Source: Sinorhizobium saheli
GTDB taxonomy: Bacteria; Pseudomonadota; Alphaproteobacteria; Rhizobiales; Rhizobiaceae
NCBI RefSeq assembly: GCF_001651875.1
Contig: NZ_LNQB01000070.1
Location: 62,001 to 126,000, forward strand
DNA: 64,000 nt
Reading direction: 5' to 3'
Of this stretch, positions 43,772-51,929 are shown piece by piece. Numbering within the stretch: position 1 is the first letter of the stretch; the number at the start of each line of letters is the position of its first letter. Below the pieces are notes generated by a model. That model searched no databases. It worked only from the letters and a program-made list of their open reading frames with translations, and had not been told where the DNA came from. Position numbers and translations under genes: made by a program.

Positions 43772-44269
43772 TCGCTCGCTTCCTCTCCCGCAGCACCCGA
43801 GAGGGGCGCAGCATATTTTACCAGGATGGGCGCATAGTCCTTTCCGGAGGTCAAATCCAGTGGTCGGCACCATGCGCCCGGTGTCGATTGGGCCTAATGC
43901 TACCAAGCCGCCGGACCGGTACGGGTCTCAATGCGCCAACGGGTGGCGCATCTCAGACACTCGGCCAGCGCCGGATGAGGAGGCGCACGGTGCCCGCCAC
44001 GGCCGCCAGGATCGGAAGTTCCGGCGGACATAACATCTTGAACTGTTGCATAAATTTACCGGAGCCGGATTCCGGCCCGGGGAAATATGCGCTAGGACTA
44101 TAAAGAGGGAGAGATTGAGCAGGGGCGCCGTCGTTTTTCATTACATGCGACGTCGCTTTCAAAAAGAGATTTTCGGGCGACGCCCGTTAAGGATGGGAAA
44201 CGCGTCCGGATTGCGCGCCTGTTGGCCATCCGAGCGAAACGACCATGCCAGGAACCGAGGAAACCTACT
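43772..44269. other. divergent promoter region between mttB and the corrinoid gene
   Basis: This 498-bp gap should hold both promoters. It contains a stem TGCGCCA/TGGCGCA (43932-43938 with 43944-43950) and a shorter one around 44060-44082. I see no convincing regulator site shared with the bmt promoter and no supported gene. Confidence 0.5.
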
Positions 44270-44965
44270 ATGGCAGATGATGAAATCATTCTCGAGGACC
44301 TTTCCGACGAGGAACTCGTGCAGCAGATGCATGACGACCTTTATGACGGTCTCAAGGAGGAAATCGAGGATGGTACGCGTATCCTCCTCGAGCGCGGCTG
44401 GACGCCTTACGACATCCTAACCAAAGCTCTCGTCGAAGGCATGCGCATCGTCGGCATCGACTTCCGCGACGGCATCCTCTTCGTGCCCGAAGTGCTGCTT
44501 TCCGCGAACGCGATGAAGGCAGGCATGTCGATCCTGCGCCCGCTGCTCGCCGAAACCGGGGCGCCGAAGCTCGGCAAGATGGTGATCGGCACCGTCAAGG
44601 GCGACATCCACGACATCGGCAAGAATCTCGTCGGCATGATGATGGAGGGCGCGGGCTTCGATGTCGTCGACCTCGGCATCAACAACCCGGTCGAGAACTA
44701 CATCGAGGCACTCGAGCGTGAGCAGCCCGATATCCTCGGCATGTCGGCGCTGCTGACGACGACCATGCCCTATATGAAGGTCGTCATCGACACGATGAAG
44801 GAGAAGGGCCTGCGCGACGATTACGTCGTGCTCGTCGGCGGTGCGCCGCTCAACGAGGAATTCGGCAAGGCGGTCGGCGCCGATGCCTACTGCCGTGATG
44901 CTGCCGTGGCCGTCGAAACCGCCAAGGACTTCATGAAGCGCAGGCATAACCAGCTTGCCGGCTGA
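44270..44965 (+). CDS. corrinoid (methyl-carrier) protein of the MttB system
   Basis: This 231-residue protein has an N-terminal helical cap (about 1-90, ILLERGWTPYDILTKALVEG) and a C-terminal Rossmann B12-binding domain. The base-off cobalt-ligand histidine is in GTVKGDIHDIGKNLVGMMME, with SALLTTTMPYMK and VLVGGAPLNEEFG as further cofactor contacts. It should accept the methyl group from the MttB-like enzyme on cob(I)alamin and give it to the folate methyltransferase at 50 kb. It is divergent from mttB and ends in a strong terminator. Confidence 0.93.
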   Translation: MADDEIILEDLSDEELVQQMHDDLYDGLKEEIEDGTRILLERGWTPYDILTKALVEGMRIVGIDFRDGILFVPEVLLSANAMKAGMSILRPLLAETGAPKLGKMVIGTVKGDIHDIGKNLVGMMMEGAGFDVVDLGINNPVENYIEALEREQPDILGMSALLTTTMPYMKVVIDTMKEKGLRDDYVVLVGGAPLNEEFGKAVGADAYCRDAAVAVETAKDFMKRRHNQLAG

Positions 44966-44985
44966 GGCTGAACCCTCGGGAAAAC

Positions 44986-45025
44986 AAAGCCGGCTGCACG
45001 GGTGAAAACGGCAGCCGGCTTTCCT
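44986..45025 (+). terminator. rho-independent terminator after the corrinoid gene
   Basis: The stem AGCCGGCTGC/GCAGCCGGCT (44988-44997 with 45011-45020) is followed by TTCCTATTT, and AAA precedes it. On the minus strand it also ends the entericidin-like gene, so it is bidirectional. Confidence 0.8.
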
Positions 45026-45057
45026 ATTTATGCGCAGAGGGAGCCGCGCAAGGGCCC

Positions 45058-45222
45058 TCAGTTTGCCGATTTGGCGACCCGGTGACCGGCCGATTGCGTC
45101 GCATTGACGGCATTTGCAGTGTCCTGCCCCATGCCGCGGATCGTGTTTGCGCAGGAACTGAACGTCGTCAGCGCCATCAGGACAGCGCCGATCGCCGCGA
45201 GAGTCTTTGTTCTCATGACCAT
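45058..45222 (-). CDS. entericidin A/B-family small lipoprotein
   Basis: This 54-residue frame starts MVMRTKTLAAIGAVLMALTT. A lipobox ends in SSC, and the mature tail NTIRGMGQDTANAVNATQSA is the EcnA/EcnB pattern. Its lipid-modified cysteine would anchor it in the membrane. GGAAGGA lies just upstream of the ATG at 45222, and the ATG at 45216 is an alternative start. It is encoded against the corrinoid operon and shares its terminator. Entericidins act in stress-linked lysis and antidote pairs in enterobacteria, but the rhizobial role is unknown. Confidence 0.8.
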   Translation of the reverse strand: MVMRTKTLAAIGAVLMALTTFSSCANTIRGMGQDTANAVNATQSAGHRVAKSAN

Positions 45223-45255
45223 GATTCCTTCCTATTGCTGCAAGGCGGAATAAAG

Positions 45256-45876
45256 ATGGAAAATGCATCGCCGGCAAGAGAACGTGCACAACCGAAGAAA
45301 GTTCACGTCATTGGTTGCGGCGCGATCGCGCGCGAAATTCTCGCCGTCTGCGAAGCCAACGGGCTCGACCACATCGACCTCGAATGCCTGCCCGCCATCT
45401 GGCACAACACGCCGGAGAAAATCGTGCCGGGCCTGCGCGAGGCGATCGCGCGAGCGCGGGCGGAAGGTTGCGAGCGCATCTTCATCGCCTACGCCGACTG
45501 CGGCACCGGCGGGCTGATCGACCGGCTGTGCGCGGAGGAAGGCGTCTCCCGCATTCCCGGCCCGCATTGCTACTCCTTCTTCGCCGGCAACGCTGATTTC
45601 GCCAAGCGCTGGGACGACGATATCACCGCCTTTTTCCTGACCGATTTCCTCGCCCGCCAGTTCGAGGCCTTTGTCATCGAGCCGCTCGGCCTCAACCGGC
45701 ATCCGGAGTTGCGCGACATGTATTTCGGCCACTACCGCAAGCTCGTCTATCTTTCGCAACAGGAGGACGGAGCGCTGCAGGAGAAGGCCCGCCGCGCCGC
45801 CGACTATCTCGGCCTCGAATACGAGTATCGCTACACCGGCTACGGCGACCTCACCCGGTCGCTGACCGAAACGTAA
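45256..45876 (+). CDS. DUF1638 domain-containing protein
   Basis: This 206-residue cytosolic protein opens KVHVIGCGAIAREILAVCEA. It contains the motif RIFIAYADCGTGGLIDRLCA, and a later cysteine-histidine segment (IPGPHCYSFFAG) could bind a cofactor. DUF1638 proteins are repeatedly found near corrinoid methyltransferases, but I know of no assigned activity. The cysteines C14-region, C95-region and C-H pair could suit metal or corrinoid handling (inference). The ATG at 45256 follows GGAATAAAG. It stands between the corrinoid gene and a formyltransferase. Confidence 0.8.
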   Translation: MENASPARERAQPKKVHVIGCGAIAREILAVCEANGLDHIDLECLPAIWHNTPEKIVPGLREAIARARAEGCERIFIAYADCGTGGLIDRLCAEEGVSRIPGPHCYSFFAGNADFAKRWDDDITAFFLTDFLARQFEAFVIEPLGLNRHPELRDMYFGHYRKLVYLSQQEDGALQEKARRAADYLGLEYEYRYTGYGDLTRSLTET

Positions 45877-46037
45877 TCGATCGAAAGACCGTCGCGGTCA
45901 GACGCCTTCGCGCGCCACGCACCCCGCAAAACGACCTTCTTAAGCGGACGGTAACATGTGATGCCGCATATCTGGCGCCGCCGCTGCGAGCAGTTGCCTC
46001 GAATGTAAATCAAATAGATACGCCAAGTTTATCGCGC

Positions 46038-46853
46038 ATGGATCGAGCTTTTCCCGGGGCTGATGAAAAGGTGAAAGCAGGCGTATCGGCCGGCGGACGC
46101 ATCGTCGTGGTCACAGCCGGCGGCGACAATCCGAACATCATGATCAACGCCCTTGCTGGCCGGTTCGACGACGTCGTCGTGCTTCAGGAGGAGCCGGAAT
46201 CGAAGGCGCTCTTCGTCAAGCGCCGCGCCCGCAGGCTCGGATGGCCGACCGCCTTGGGCCAGCTTGCGACGATGATCGTCTCGCGCTTCGGCAAGCGCGT
46301 CACGCGCCGGCGAGCGGCCGAGATCCTGGTTAAATACGGCGCATCCGTCGAACTCGATCCGTCGATCCCTATCCGCCGCATCGGCTCGATCAACGATCGC
46401 GAAGGCCGCGCACAATTGCAGGCACTTCAGCCCGCGGTCGTCTTCCTGATCAGTTGCCGCATGCTGGCGTCGAAAACGCTCGCCGCGATCCCCTGCCCGG
46501 TCCTCAATTTTCATGCCGGCATCAACCCGCAATATCGCGGGCTGATGGGCGGCTACTGGGCGCTCGTCAACAACGACCTCGAAAACTTTGGCGCGACGGT
46601 GCATCTCGTCGACGAAGGCGTCGATACCGGCGCGACCCTCTATCAGGCCCGGCAGACCCCGACTTCCGCCGACACGATGCATACCTATCCGCTCCTCCAG
46701 ACGGCGGCCTCGACCGGCATCGCGATCAGGGCCGTCGAGGATGCGCTCGCCGGAAATCTGCACCCCGTCGCCAGCGCGGCACCCTCTCGGCAATGGTATC
46801 ACCCGACCCTGTGGACCTGGCTTTGGAACGGCCTGCGGCGCGGGATCTGGTAG
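46038..46853 (+). CDS. formyltransferase-family protein
   Basis: This 271-residue protein has a Rossmann-like formyltransferase core. LISCRMLASKTLAAIPCP is followed by the hallmark VLNFHAGINPQYRGLMGGYW with the catalytic asparagine and histidine, and by GATVHLVDEGVDTGATLYQ with the aspartate of the N-H-D triad. It would use 10-formyl-THF to formylate an amino group, perhaps on a sugar or another metabolite. It lacks the C-terminal tRNA-binding domain of Fmt. Its position in the folate/corrinoid region suggests a link to one-carbon metabolism (inference). Confidence 0.82.
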   Translation: MDRAFPGADEKVKAGVSAGGRIVVVTAGGDNPNIMINALAGRFDDVVVLQEEPESKALFVKRRARRLGWPTALGQLATMIVSRFGKRVTRRRAAEILVKYGASVELDPSIPIRRIGSINDREGRAQLQALQPAVVFLISCRMLASKTLAAIPCPVLNFHAGINPQYRGLMGGYWALVNNDLENFGATVHLVDEGVDTGATLYQARQTPTSADTMHTYPLLQTAASTGIAIRAVEDALAGNLHPVASAAPSRQWYHPTLWTWLWNGLRRGIW

Positions 46854-46926
46854 ACGGGTTTGATCTTGAACGGGGAATAAAGACGGCGCGGTCGGCGTCA
46901 TATCCAATCCACGATTGAAGAAAGCC

Positions 46927-47109
46927 ATGACCTACAGAGCGTCCGCGGTTATGGCCCTGATTGCGCTTCTGACGATCTCCGGATGCATGAGCAATCAGGC
47001 CAGCCAGAAGAATACCGCCCCTCCTCCCCCGAGCAGTTCCGGCAGCGCCGGTGCTTCCGGCGGCGGCATGGGCGGCGGCAGCCAGGGTGGCGGCAGTTCC
47101 GGCTATTGA
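46927..47109 (+). CDS. small glycine/serine-rich lipoprotein
   Basis: The product has about 60 residues, with a lipoprotein signal (MTYRASAVMALIALLTISGC) and a mature part that is a low-complexity tail (PPPPSSSGSAGASGGGMGGG). The ATG at 46927 or an upstream TTG at 46915 may start it. It follows the formyltransferase by 73 bp. A hairpin (GGCTGCCCG/CGGGCAGCC, 47142-47169) separates it from the convergent BA14K gene. Function is unknown. Confidence 0.65.
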   Translation: MTYRASAVMALIALLTISGCMSNQASQKNTAPPPPSSSGSAGASGGGMGGGSQGGGSSGY

Positions 47110-47141
47110 TGCGCGCATTCACCCGGGCTTTGCATGTCGAA

Positions 47142-47169
47142 GGCTGCCCGGCGCGACGCGCGGGCAGCC
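47142..47169. terminator. hairpin between convergent genes
   Basis: The stem GGCTGCCCG/CGGGCAGCC (47142-47150 with 47161-47169) lies between the convergent lipoprotein and BA14K genes. There is no strong T-run, so it is a likely but not certain bidirectional terminator. Confidence 0.5.
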
Positions 47170-47178
47170 CGGGACCTC

Positions 47179-47655
47179 TCAATAGTAAGGTGAATAGCAC
47201 TGCTCCCTGGGACCGCCATAGGGCTGGAAGGAGTTGTCCCAGGCGCGGTACGAGCGATAGCGATTGTAGCACCAGCTCACATGGCGCGGCGGCAGTCTCG
47301 ACGCACCGTAACGGGGCGCCGCGTAGCGCGGCGCAGGAGGCGCCGCGAGCGCCCCACCGATCGCGAGGCCGGCGCCGAAGGCCGCCAGCGGATACCACCA
47401 GCCGTCGCTATGCCTGCGGTAACCGTGCCGGTGGGAGCGGTAGCCGCGATATCCATTGTAGTAGCTGTAGCGATGGCCCTCATCTCCACGCCAGCGACGC
47501 GGCGGACCGCCCTGATGCCAGGGCTTATGGTGAACCAGTTCCACGCTCGAACCAGGCTGTGACGCCAAGGCCGGCGGAACAGGCATGGCTTGTGCCGGCG
47601 CCAGACCCGTGAACGCCGTCGCTGCCGCAATAAACAGAATGCCGAACTTCTTCAT
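47179..47655 (-). CDS. BA14K-family secreted protein
   Basis: This 158-residue protein has a signal peptide ([19 protein letters not shown], cleavage near AQA). It has a Tyr/Arg/His-rich mature region ([20 protein letters not shown]), a hydrophobic [18 protein letters not shown] segment, and the BA14K-type end [20 protein letters not shown]. The family was first noted as a Brucella immunoreactive protein and is common in rhizobia, where its envelope role is unclear. A GTG two codons upstream is an alternative start. Confidence 0.85.
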   Translation of the reverse strand: MKKFGILFIAAATAFTGLAPAQAMPVPPALASQPGSSVELVHHKPWHQGGPPRRWRGDEGHRYSYYNGYRGYRSHRHGYRRHSDGWWYPLAAFGAGLAIGGALAAPPAPRYAAPRYGASRLPPRHVSWCYNRYRSYRAWDNSFQPYGGPREQCYSPYY

Positions 47656-47973
47656 TTCCACACCTATCTGTTACGATAGACGCAGCTTTGCTCGAACCAT
47701 CTGAACCGGCAGTGAATGCCAATATCATGATGTTCTAATCCAAAGGAAAAGCCTCCCGGCAATCCGGCCGGTGCGCTCCCCCGCCACCTGGAGCGGTGAA
47801 GGCAATCGTCGCCCTCTTCGCGTCCATGCTAGGAGGGCGCCGGGGAAGGCCGCGCAAGTGTCCGGACGCGTCGCTGTGCAGCGTCGTTTTTGGACATATC
47901 CGACGTCGTGGCAAGGTGAGCCACGAGACCCGGACATGCGCATTGTCCCCTCTTGAGGAGAACAGGAATCCCC
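47656..47973. other. divergent promoter region, no gene seen
   Basis: This 318-bp gap lies between BA14K (minus) and the small folate-operon leader gene (plus). It contains an AT-rich stretch near 47720-47745 that suits a promoter, and a GAGGAG ribosome-binding site just before 47974. No gene or clear operator is supported. Confidence 0.45.
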
Positions 47974-48276
47974 ATGGCAGACCGCATCATCGTCTACTGG
48001 CGCGACATCCCCGCGCAGGTCATCATCAAACAGGGCCGAAAGAGCGCCAAACGCGAGTTGTCGCTGCGCTTTACCGAGGCGATCGACATGTGCGCGATGC
48101 GCACCGGCGCGGCCGAGACCGACGACTACCTCGCAGAATGGCGCAAGGCCGACCCGGTCCCGGTCTCCGACGATCTCGAAGCGGAGGCCGACAAGGCGGC
48201 GGCCGAACTGGAGGCCGCCTACGACAAGGAGCGGCTCGTGGCCCTCGTCAAGTCCGGAGGACGCGACAATGTCTGA
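47974..48276 (+). CDS. small 'virulence factor' domain protein of the MTHFR operon
   Basis: This 100-residue protein opens MADRIIVYWRDIPAQVIIKQ and contains DAYLAEWRK-type sequence (DDYLAEWRKADPVPV), matching the misnamed virulence-factor family PF13769. In alphaproteobacteria it is encoded beside the two MTHFR genes. No catalytic residues are obvious. GAGGAG precedes the ATG. It overlaps the next gene by eight bases, so the three genes are translated together. It may be a subunit or assembly factor for the reductase (inference). Confidence 0.8.
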   Translation: MADRIIVYWRDIPAQVIIKQGRKSAKRELSLRFTEAIDMCAMRTGAAETDDYLAEWRKADPVPVSDDLEAEADKAAAELEAAYDKERLVALVKSGGRDNV

Positions 48277-48853
48277 TCCCAAGGTCGTCACCGGCAACGC
48301 CCAGCCCGCCAAGAAGGCGGCAACAGGCGCCTACACCCCTGCAAACGTTTCGCCGAGCCGCCGCGCGCGCCACAAATACACCGTGCGGCTCTGGGCCGTG
48401 CGGAATTCACGGTTCCTCGAATGGTTCTACAACCGTTTCGCCGACTTGTTCCTGACACTCCATCCGCTGTGGAACGCCCTCGGCTACAATCGTGTCGAGC
48501 GGCCGGTCACTTTCATCGAACGCCACGTGAAGGGTTTTCTCTTCGACTGTCGCATGTGCGGCCAGTGCGCGCTCTCGTCGACGGGCATGTCCTGCCCGAT
48601 GAACTGCCCGAAACAGCTGCGCAATGGCCCCTGCGGCGGCGTCCGCGCCAACGGCCATTGCGAGGTCGAACCGGACATGCCCTGCGTCTGGGTACAGGCG
48701 TGGAAGGGTTCGCAAAACATGGTGAAGGGTGATGCTATCATGAACGTGCAGAAGCCGGTCAATCAGTCGCTGCGCGAAACGTCCTCCTGGCTGCGTGTGA
48801 CGGCGGAAGCCGCGGCTCGTCGTGATGCCGCTCGGAAGGAAACCCAGCGATGA
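48269..48853 (+). CDS. MTHFR C-terminal domain protein (MetV-like)
   Basis: This 194-residue protein belongs to the MTHFR_C (PF12225) type. Its cysteine cluster FDCRMCGQCALSSTGMSCPM, then NCPKQLRNGPCGGVRANGHC, can bind an iron-sulfur cluster, as in MetV of acetogens. In those organisms MetV forms a complex with MetF and passes electrons to or from it. It overlaps the MetF gene by four bases. The basic Arg/Lys ends are unstructured. Its presence suggests electrons from methyl-THF oxidation are handed to an iron-sulfur carrier rather than only to NAD. Confidence 0.85.
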   Translation: MSDPKVVTGNAQPAKKAATGAYTPANVSPSRRARHKYTVRLWAVRNSRFLEWFYNRFADLFLTLHPLWNALGYNRVERPVTFIERHVKGFLFDCRMCGQCALSSTGMSCPMNCPKQLRNGPCGGVRANGHCEVEPDMPCVWVQAWKGSQNMVKGDAIMNVQKPVNQSLRETSSWLRVTAEAAARRDAARKETQR

Positions 48854-49941
48854 GCCCGGATATCAACCCTCTCGACCCGAGCGCACCGCTCGACCCGTTG
48901 CCCGGCCATACGTCGCGAGGCCGGCTGGAGCGCGTGCTCCGCCGCGGTGAGTTTGCGGTCACCGCCGAGCTCAACCCGCCGGACAGCGCCAATCCGCAGG
49001 ACGTTTACGAGCGCGCAGCGATCTTCGACGGCTGGGTCGACGGCATCAATGCGGTCGATGCTTCGGGTGCCAACTGCCACATGTCGTCCGTCGGCATCTG
49101 CGCGCTCCTGACCCGCATGGGCTATGCGCCGATCATGCAGATCGCCTGCCGCGACAAGAACCGCATCGCCATCCAGGGAGACGTGCTCGGCGCCTCGGCC
49201 ATGGGCGTTCAGAACATCATGTGCCTGACCGGCGACGGCGTGCAGGCCGGCGACCAGCCGGGCGCCAAGCCGGTATTCGACCTCGACTGCATGTCGCTGC
49301 TCGAGACCGTCAGGATCATGCGGGACAACTCGAAGTTCCTCTCCGGCCGCAAGCTGACGACGCCGCCGCAGGTCTTCCTCGGCGCGGCCATCAACCCATT
49401 CGCGCCGCCCTACGACTTCCGGCCCTATCGTCTGGCCAAGAAGATCGAGGCCGGAGCGCAGTTCGTCCAGAGCCAATATTGCTTCGATGTGCCTATGTTC
49501 CGGGAATACATGAAGAAGGTGCGCGACCTCGGCCTGCATGAGAAATGCTTCATCCTTGTCGGCGTCGGGCCGATGGCATCGGCCAAGACCGCCCGCTGGA
49601 TCCGTTCCAACGTGCCGGGCATCCATATTCCCGACAGCGTCATCAAGCGGCTCGAAGGCGCCCAGGACCAGAAAGAGGAAGGCAAGCAGCTCTGCATCGA
49701 CATCATCAACGAGGTGAAGGAGATCGAGGGCGTTTCCGGCGTTCACGTCATGGCCTATCGCCAGGAGGAATATGTGGCGGAAATCGTCCATGAATCAGGC
49801 GTCCTGAAGGGCCGCAGGCCATGGAAACCGGAAACCACGCCGACCGACGCGCTCGTCGCCGAGCGGCTGGAGCACCTGCGCGAGGGCGTTGAGGAAAATC
49901 AGCAGCAGATGGCCGAAGCCGCGGCGCATCACCCGCATTGA
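48850..49941 (+). CDS. methylenetetrahydrofolate reductase (MetF-type)
   Basis: This 363-residue TIM-barrel flavoprotein interconverts methyl-THF and methylene-THF. Family blocks are RGEFAVTAELNPPDSANPQD, the folate/FAD region QNIMCLTGDGVQAGDQPG, and the carboxylate/arginine segment ESDNSKFL-like (RDNSKFLSGRK). It is longer than E. coli MetF. In this operon it probably oxidises methyl-THF produced from a betaine. It starts inside the MetV-like gene (ATGA) and is followed after 137 bp by the folate methyltransferase. Confidence 0.9.
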   Translation: MSPDINPLDPSAPLDPLPGHTSRGRLERVLRRGEFAVTAELNPPDSANPQDVYERAAIFDGWVDGINAVDASGANCHMSSVGICALLTRMGYAPIMQIACRDKNRIAIQGDVLGASAMGVQNIMCLTGDGVQAGDQPGAKPVFDLDCMSLLETVRIMRDNSKFLSGRKLTTPPQVFLGAAINPFAPPYDFRPYRLAKKIEAGAQFVQSQYCFDVPMFREYMKKVRDLGLHEKCFILVGVGPMASAKTARWIRSNVPGIHIPDSVIKRLEGAQDQKEEGKQLCIDIINEVKEIEGVSGVHVMAYRQEEYVAEIVHESGVLKGRRPWKPETTPTDALVAERLEHLREGVEENQQQMAEAAAHHPH

Positions 49942-50077
49942 GCCTGCAGGAGGGACGCGGCAATCGCGTCCTTCCGATAGTAAAGAGAAAAACCGGCGCC
50001 CCGGACCGTCCAGCGTCTTACAAACAGGAACCGGGCCTGTTACATGGCCCCACGCTTCAAGGATCAAAGGATCTTCC

Positions 50078-51040
50078 ATGACCCGCACCATCGTCGCCTC
50101 CGCCACCCGCGAGATCGTCATCGGCTTCGACCAACCCTTCTGCGTCATCGGTGAGCGCATCAACCCGACCGGGCGCAAGAAGCTCGCCGCCGAAATGATC
50201 GAAGGCAACTTCGAAACGGTCATCAAGGATGCACTGGAGCAGGTCGCGGCCGGCGCGACGATGCTGGACGTCAATGCGGGTGTGACGGCTGTCAACCCGA
50301 ACGAGACCGAGCCGCCGCTGCTGGTCAAGACGCTTGAGATCGTACAGGGCCTCGTCGACGTGCCGCTGTCGATCGATAGCTCCGTGACGGCCGCGATCGA
50401 AGCCGGGCTGCGCGTCGCCAAGGGGCGCCCGCTCGTTAACTCGGTCACCGGCGAAGAGGAAAAACTCGAGGCGATCCTGCCGCTCGTCAAGAAATACGAT
50501 GTGCCGGTGGTGGCGATCTCCAACGACGAGACCGGCATCTCGATGGACCCGGACGTGCGCTTCGCCGTCGCCAAGAAGATTGTCGAGCGCGCCATGGATC
50601 ACGGGATCAAGCCGCACGACATCGTCGTCGACCCGCTCGTCATGCCGATCGGCGCGCTCGGCGATGCGGGCCGGCAGGTCTTCGCGCTGCTGCGTCGCCT
50701 GCGCGAAGAGCTGAAGGTGAACACCACCTGCGGCCTTTCCAACATTTCGTTTGGCCTGCCGCACCGCCACGGCATCAATGCCGGCTTCATCCCGATGGTG
50801 ATCGGCGCCGGCATGACCTCGGCGATCATGAACCCCTGCCGCCCGCAGGAAATGGAAGCCGTGCGCGCTGCGAACGTCCTGAACGGCACCGATGCGAACT
50901 GCACCAACTGGATCATGACCTATCGCGACCACAAGCCGGCCGAAGGCGGCCATGCCGTAGCCGCTGCGGCTCCGGCCGCCGGCGGTGGACGCCGCGGTGG
51001 GCGTGCGGCCCGAGCCGGCGCTGGCGCAAGAGCGGAATAA
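50078..51040 (+). CDS. methyltetrahydrofolate:corrinoid methyltransferase
   Basis: This 320-residue pterin-binding barrel of the AcsE/MetH (DHPS-like) type has a pterin motif GERINPTGRKKLAAEM, ATMLDVNAGVTAVNPNET and VDVPLSIDSS, with asparagine/aspartate residues contacting the folate. It should transfer the methyl from methylcob(III)alamin on the corrinoid protein to THF (or the reverse). The C-terminus is a disordered AAPAAGGGRRGGRAARAG tail resembling that of MttB here. The ATG at 50078 is used; the frame is open upstream without family sequence. Confidence 0.9.
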   Translation: MTRTIVASATREIVIGFDQPFCVIGERINPTGRKKLAAEMIEGNFETVIKDALEQVAAGATMLDVNAGVTAVNPNETEPPLLVKTLEIVQGLVDVPLSIDSSVTAAIEAGLRVAKGRPLVNSVTGEEEKLEAILPLVKKYDVPVVAISNDETGISMDPDVRFAVAKKIVERAMDHGIKPHDIVVDPLVMPIGALGDAGRQVFALLRRLREELKVNTTCGLSNISFGLPHRHGINAGFIPMVIGAGMTSAIMNPCRPQEMEAVRAANVLNGTDANCTNWIMTYRDHKPAEGGHAVAAAAPAAGGGRRGGRAARAGAGARAE

Positions 51041-51059
51041 GGTTGTTGCCAAACTGCAC

Positions 51060-51380
51060 TTGAAAGGGAGAAAGACGACGAGAAGCCAACTGCGCCTCTT
51101 TGCCGTCCTTCTCCCTTTGGTCATCATCGCCAGGTATACGCTGTTTGACGGTGCGGCGGAGTTTCAACGATTCTACGCAGCTCTCCGGACCTCTCTTTTG
51201 CCGGTCCTGTTCATAACCGCTGCCGTACTTGCGGTCATATTGGTCGCCACCGTTACGAAGAAAGTCGACCTCGGACCCAAGGAACGGGTCATCGACATTT
51301 GCTTCTGGGGCAGCTCGGCCGTGTTGGCAGCAGCCGTCGCTTATGCATTTGCCGTCGTGAAGCTTGCCGGGACGCCGTAA
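51060..51380 (+). CDS. small membrane protein of unknown function
   Basis: The frame has three hydrophobic helices (LFAVLLPLVIIARYTLF; LPVLFITAAVLAVILVATV; AVLAAAVAYAFAVVKLA). The start is unclear. A TTG near 51060 would avoid overlap with the methyltransferase gene, whereas an ATG at 50985 would overlap its end by 56 bp. It lies between the folate methyltransferase and the activator gene. I cannot name a family, and position suggests a role with them only weakly. Confidence 0.5.
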   Translation: MKGRKTTRSQLRLFAVLLPLVIIARYTLFDGAAEFQRFYAALRTSLLPVLFITAAVLAVILVATVTKKVDLGPKERVIDICFWGSSAVLAAAVAYAFAVVKLAGTP

Positions 51381-51428
51381 AATCGGACTTCGGCGCCGCC
51401 ATCGGCACCGTAAGAGTGGAGAGCGCCC

Positions 51429-51770
51429 ATGATGCCACGCCGTCTTCGACTGGACACTGCGACGCTCTTGTTCGAAGCCCCTTTCGTAATCGCGCTACGG
51501 CTGCAGGAAATGCAGATGGCCGTGCTCACGGGCAAGACGCAGGACGTGGCCGAACTTTACCGCATGATCTTCGAAAAGGTTGCGGCCACGGCCGATAGTG
51601 TCGCCGCCGTCAACGTCGCGCTCTGGAAGGCCTCTTTCGACAACTCGATGCGGCTGATGATGGGCGGCCAGCCGTCCGATCACGGAACGGCGATTGCGTC
51701 GGCCGCACTCAGGCCGTATGGCAAGCGAGTGCGCAGCAACGCCCGCCGTCTGTCGCGCAAGAAAGTCTGA
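51429..51770 (+). CDS. hypothetical protein (113 aa)
   Basis: This is a small, mostly helical basic protein (LRLDTATLLFEAPFVIALRL; VAATADSVAAVNVALWKASF) with a lysine/arginine end. It vaguely resembles phasin-like helical proteins but has no clear signature. GTGGAGAG precedes the ATG. It lies between the membrane protein and the corrinoid activator gene on the same strand, and function is unknown. Confidence 0.55.
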   Translation: MMPRRLRLDTATLLFEAPFVIALRLQEMQMAVLTGKTQDVAELYRMIFEKVAATADSVAAVNVALWKASFDNSMRLMMGGQPSDHGTAIASAALRPYGKRVRSNARRLSRKKV

Positions 51771-51929
51771 CCTTCGTCGCGCCCGCAGGAAGTGCCCCCT
51801 GGGAAATGATGCTCGCAGATCGTTCGATGTCGGGATTGGACAACTATCCGGCACCGTTCCGGTGCAGTCTGAGTCCGTTTACCCGTGCTTCGCTGTCAAA
51901 ATGAAGCGGACCTGACGAGAGACTTGAGC

